Part shown: positions 54,554 to 57,275 of the stretch, piece after piece
Position numbering within the stretch: position 1 is the stretch's first letter
Layout: every line of letters starts with the position of its first letter
NCBI RefSeq assembly: GCF_900002405.1
Contig: NZ_LK995525.1
Coordinates: 17,968 to 75,242 of the forward strand
Direction of reading: 5' to 3'
DNA length: 57,275 nt
Source of the DNA: Actinomyces succiniciruminis
GTDB lineage: Bacteria; Actinomycetota; Actinomycetes; Actinomycetales; Actinomycetaceae
Notes under the pieces: generated by a model
Seen by the model: only the letters and a program-made list of their open reading frames with translations
What the model was told of the DNA's origin: nothing
Database searches by the model: none
Translations under genes and position numbers: made by a program

Positions 54554-56464
54554 TCAGGAGGTGGCCCGCTCGGTGACCCAGGCGATGAAGTTCTCCTCGC
54601 CGGTGCCGGTCAACTCGGCCATGGTGTGCCCCTGACCCCAGACGGTCGCGAAGTCCACCGCCTGGCCGGCCGCCTGCAGCGCCAGTGCCAGGTTCACCTC
54701 CACCGTGCTGGCCGTGTCGCCCTGGGTGATGCCGGTGCGGATGCGCCAGGAGGGCGCCACCGTCGACGTGCCGGCACCCTCGTAGGCGGTGGATAGGAAG
54801 TACATGGGGTTGTACATGTGCTCGCGGGTGAGCACGTCGACGCCTAGCGCGTCGGTCTGCACAAAGTCCGAGTCGTACTCGGAAGAGCCGTACTCGTCGG
54901 ACCAGTCGGTCAGGGAGGCGTAGGCGTCCTGGTTGGCGTCGACCACGTCGCGGGAGAGCTTCGAGAAGTGCATCGCCGTCTGCCCGACCCCGAGGACCGT
55001 GTTCTCCGTCTGACCGCGGTCGACGCCGTCGAGGGCGCCGACGTCCTTGGTCGCCGCCTTCTGACTGGCGACGAAGCCCTCCAGGCCCGTGATGGTCGCG
55101 GTATTGCTCGAGGGGTCGTAGGAGACCCACTCCACATCCTGGTTCAAGGCGGCGATGTAGTCGTCCACCGTCTCATAGGTGACCGACTCGGAGGAGTCTT
55201 CGGAGGATCCTCCGGGCGCGCCATCTGTGCTGCCGCCATCGGTCGGGGCGCCGTCGGGGGCCTCAGCATCGCCGGGGGCGCCGGAGGGTAGCCCAGGGGC
55301 TTCGCCACCCGCCCCGTCCGGGCCGCCCTCGCCGTCGCCGGGCGCACCGGCTCCGCCCTGGGCCTCCATGCCGGCCATCTCGGTGGAGTTGGGCGTGTAG
55401 GGGAACTCGGTGGCGGCCAAGAAGTCGTTCAAGGACTGCTCGACCACCGCGACCATGTGGTTGTAGTAGGTGCCGGCCAGGTACTGCCCGTCCGCGGACT
55501 CCTCAAGGGTAAGGGCATTGCCGTCGGCGTCGACCAGCCCCAGGCCGTTGAGGTGGCTGGCGTAGGCGGCGGCCAGATCCTGGGAGTATGCCCGCGTCCA
55601 GGTGCCCTCCGCACGGGTGCCGGTGGTGGCGAACTGGCCCATGTTCCACTCGTAGGCGGCGTTGGCGGCGTCCAGGCTGGTGATCGGGCACCAGCACATG
55701 GCCCCCGCGATTGCGTCCGACAGTGCCTTGCCGTCGGCGTCCGTGGTGGCGGCGCCGAGCGCCTCCAGGTAGGGGGTGTACAGCGCGGAGTCGCCGGAGG
55801 CCCCCATCACCGCGGACTGGGCGCCGCCGCCGGAGTGGCCGAACACGAAGATCTGCTCCGGGTCGCCGGGTAGGGCGGAGGCGTTGTAGCGCAGGTAGCG
55901 GACGGCGGCCTTCAGATCGGTCACGCCCCAGGGCGCATTGCCGGGGGCCGCGTCGGTGGTGGAGTCCTTACCGCGCAATCCCGCCTGCACGTAGACGAAG
56001 CCGGCCTCCATGTAGGCCGCGACCGTGTCGTAGGAGTACTCGCTGGGAGGCTGCTGGGCCGCGTAGCCGGGGGTGTTGACCGGCAGCACGATTGGCGCCG
56101 TCGCCGCCGTCCATTCGCCGACCGCGCCGTCGCCGGCAATCTCGGCGGTGAAGGTGCCGTCGCCGTTGTCGATGGCGGACATGTAGGCGCCGGGCACGAA
56201 GACGCCCAGGGTCTCGTAGCTGCTGTCCTGTGGGGAGGCGACGTAGGTCAGGCCCAGCTGGTAGTACACGTCGCCGTCGGCGTCGTAGCTCCATGCCGCC
56301 GAGTCGAGAGCCAGCGCGGTGCTGGTGGTGGGGGCGGCCGAGGCCGACTCGCCCGTGGCGCCGCCAGCGCCGCCGGAGTCGTTGGAACAGGCGGCCAGGC
56401 CCGCGGCCCCGAGCAGTGCGGCCACCGGCACCGCATGCATGACGGCACGTCGAGAGATATTCAT
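54554..56464 (-). CDS. Tannase-family alpha/beta-hydrolase lipoprotein
   Basis: The 636-aa precursor has a lipoprotein signal with lipobox LAAC (Cys26). It has the tannase architecture: YETLGVFVPGAYM, AAYMEAGFVYVQAGLRGKDS, LKAAVRYLRYNASALPGDPEQIFVFGHSGGG with nucleophile Ser211, PSWRIRTGITQGDTA, and a C-terminal His613 in WGQGHTMAE. It may cleave gallate esters or related phenolic esters outside the cell. A Gly/Pro/Ala/Asp/Ser-rich disordered insert of about 65 residues (about 365-430) interrupts the lid domain. AAGGAA precedes the ATG. Confidence 0.82.
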   Translation of the reverse strand: MNISRRAVMHAVPVAALLGAAGLAACSNDSGGAGGATGESASAAPTTSTALALDSAAWSYDADGDVYYQLGLTYVASPQDSSYETLGVFVPGAYMSAIDNGDGTFTAEIAGDGAVGEWTAATAPIVLPVNTPGYAAQQPPSEYSYDTVAAYMEAGFVYVQAGLRGKDSTTDAAPGNAPWGVTDLKAAVRYLRYNASALPGDPEQIFVFGHSGGGAQSAVMGASGDSALYTPYLEALGAATTDADGKALSDAIAGAMCWCPITSLDAANAAYEWNMGQFATTGTRAEGTWTRAYSQDLAAAYASHLNGLGLVDADGNALTLEESADGQYLAGTYYNHMVAVVEQSLNDFLAATEFPYTPNSTEMAGMEAQGGAGAPGDGEGGPDGAGGEAPGLPSGAPGDAEAPDGAPTDGGSTDGAPGGSSEDSSESVTYETVDDYIAALNQDVEWVSYDPSSNTATITGLEGFVASQKAATKDVGALDGVDRGQTENTVLGVGQTAMHFSKLSRDVVDANQDAYASLTDWSDEYGSSEYDSDFVQTDALGVDVLTREHMYNPMYFLSTAYEGAGTSTVAPSWRIRTGITQGDTASTVEVNLALALQAAGQAVDFATVWGQGHTMAELTGTGEENFIAWVTERATS

Positions 56465-56573
56465 CAGCGGATTCCTTTACGTTGGCATCAGGGATACGCA
56501 CATCATGCAACCCGGGCAGTCTGGGCATAAGCCGGGAACGACGCTGTGCGCCGCGTGTGAGAACGGTGAACCA

Positions 56574-57275
56574 CTAGCGGGTGCCGGGGGCGGTCACGAA
56601 GTCGATCAACTCTTCCATGCGGCCCAGCAGACTCGGCTCCAGATCCTTGTAGGAGCGCACCGTCGCCAGAATCCGCTGCCAGCCGCGGGCGATATCCGCC
56701 TGGTCGGCATGCGGCCAGCCCAGTGCCTCCAGGGTGCCGTGCTTGATGTCGGTGCCGCGGGGAATCTCCGGCCAAGCCTGCAGACCCACCCGCTCGGGCC
56801 GCACCGCCTGCCACACATCCACATACGGGTGCCCCAGGATCAGCACGTTCTCGCCGCCGGGCATGGCCCGCACCTGCTCGGCTATGCGCGACTCCTTCGA
56901 GCCGGGCACCAGGTGGTCCACGAGCACTCCCGCCCGCCGCTGAGACGAGGGGCCGAAGGCGGCCATGACCTCCTCGAGGTTGTCGACGCCGTCCAGCATG
57001 AGCACCACCACGCCCTCATGGCGCAGGTCATCACCCCACACCTTCTCCACCAGCTCGGCGTCGTGCTTGCCCTCCACCCAGATGCGCGAGGCCCGCGCCA
57101 CCCGGGCCCGCTCGCCCTCGACGGCGTAGGAGCCCGAGGCGGTCAGCCTGCGTCCGCCGGCGCTGACCGGACCGGCGGGGGGACGCCTGCGCGGGGCCGG
57201 CGGGTCCACGATCACGGGCCGGCCCTCCAGCCAGAAGCCCGGCCCGAGTGGGAAGGCGCGCTGCACGCCCCGCCT
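56574..57275 (-). CDS. DUF3097 family protein (runs off right edge)
   Basis: The frame is open to the window edge and gives 230 or more residues with the DUF3097 landmarks: RIWVEGKHDAELVEKVWGDDLR, VVVLMLDGVDNLEEVM, VDHLVPGSKESRIAEQVR, ILGHPYVDVWQAVRP and WPEIPRGTDIKHGTLEALGWP. The VEGKHDAELVEKV region resembles the Toprim fold, so a nucleic-acid role is possible but not shown. This family is usually next to hemW in actinobacteria; here 8 kb of other genes intervene. Confidence 0.85.
   Translation of the reverse strand, partial: RRGVQRAFPLGPGFWLEGRPVIVDPPAPRRRPPAGPVSAGGRRLTASGSYAVEGERARVARASRIWVEGKHDAELVEKVWGDDLRHEGVVVLMLDGVDNLEEVMAAFGPSSQRRAGVLVDHLVPGSKESRIAEQVRAMPGGENVLILGHPYVDVWQAVRPERVGLQAWPEIPRGTDIKHGTLEALGWPHADQADIARGWQRILATVRSYKDLEPSLLGRMEELIDFVTAPGTR

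Overview
The window is a high-GC, densely packed stretch of an actinobacterial chromosome, most like Actinomycetaceae (Actinomyces or a relative). This rests on gene content and sequence style, not on a database search. A conserved actinobacterial neighbourhood (DegV-family end, comEA-comEC-holA, rpsT, lepA, hemW, DUF3097) can be followed through the window, but long accessory or metabolic segments lie between its members.

Left part (1-10.6 kb). The end of a DegV-family gene is followed by comEA-comEC-holA on the plus strand. Facing them is a riboflavin operon, ribD-ribE-ribBA-ribH, with every junction overlapping and an FMN riboswitch in front. A DUF1846 gene, rpsT and a PemK/MazF-like gene follow on the minus strand.

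10.7-19.5 kb is a transport and signalling block. It holds a YtrA-type GntR regulator with an ABC ATPase and a membrane partner; a lantibiotic-immunity-like ABC transporter (ATPase plus two permeases) divergent from a NarL-type two-component system; and a YeiH-type transporter coupled to a 65-aa membrane peptide. A gene-free stretch of about 0.9 kb (19.5-20.4 kb) carries a symmetric array of a 10-bp motif spaced 20-21 bp apart.

20.4-27.2 kb is a complete minus-strand tryptophan operon, trpL-trpE-trpG-trpD-trpC::trpB-trpA. TrpC and TrpB are fused in one polypeptide. The leader peptide has three consecutive Trp codons and looks leaderless. A second, stand-alone trpB lies at 30.5-31.8 kb. There is no trpF.

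27.4-40.4 kb holds two membrane-anchored, circularly permuted GH3 glycosidases (the first broken by a one-base insertion), a cytosolic GH3 enzyme of normal order, a GtrA-like protein and a family 2 glycosyltransferase. A LytTR two-component pair and UDP-galactopyranose mutase (glf) follow. This suggests glycan turnover combined with surface-glycan synthesis.

44.3-48.4 kb holds lepA, trmB and hemW. From 48.4 to 51.8 kb a lower-GC minus-strand operon encodes a previously unlisted 45-aa peptide with a near-consensus promoter and a strong ribosome binding site, then two half-size FtsX-like membrane proteins and an ABC ATPase of the bacteriocin-export type. This is the best candidate for an undescribed system. 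The right end carries a truncated mazF remnant, a membrane protein, an NhaD-like antiporter, a tannase-like lipoprotein and the edge of a DUF3097 gene.
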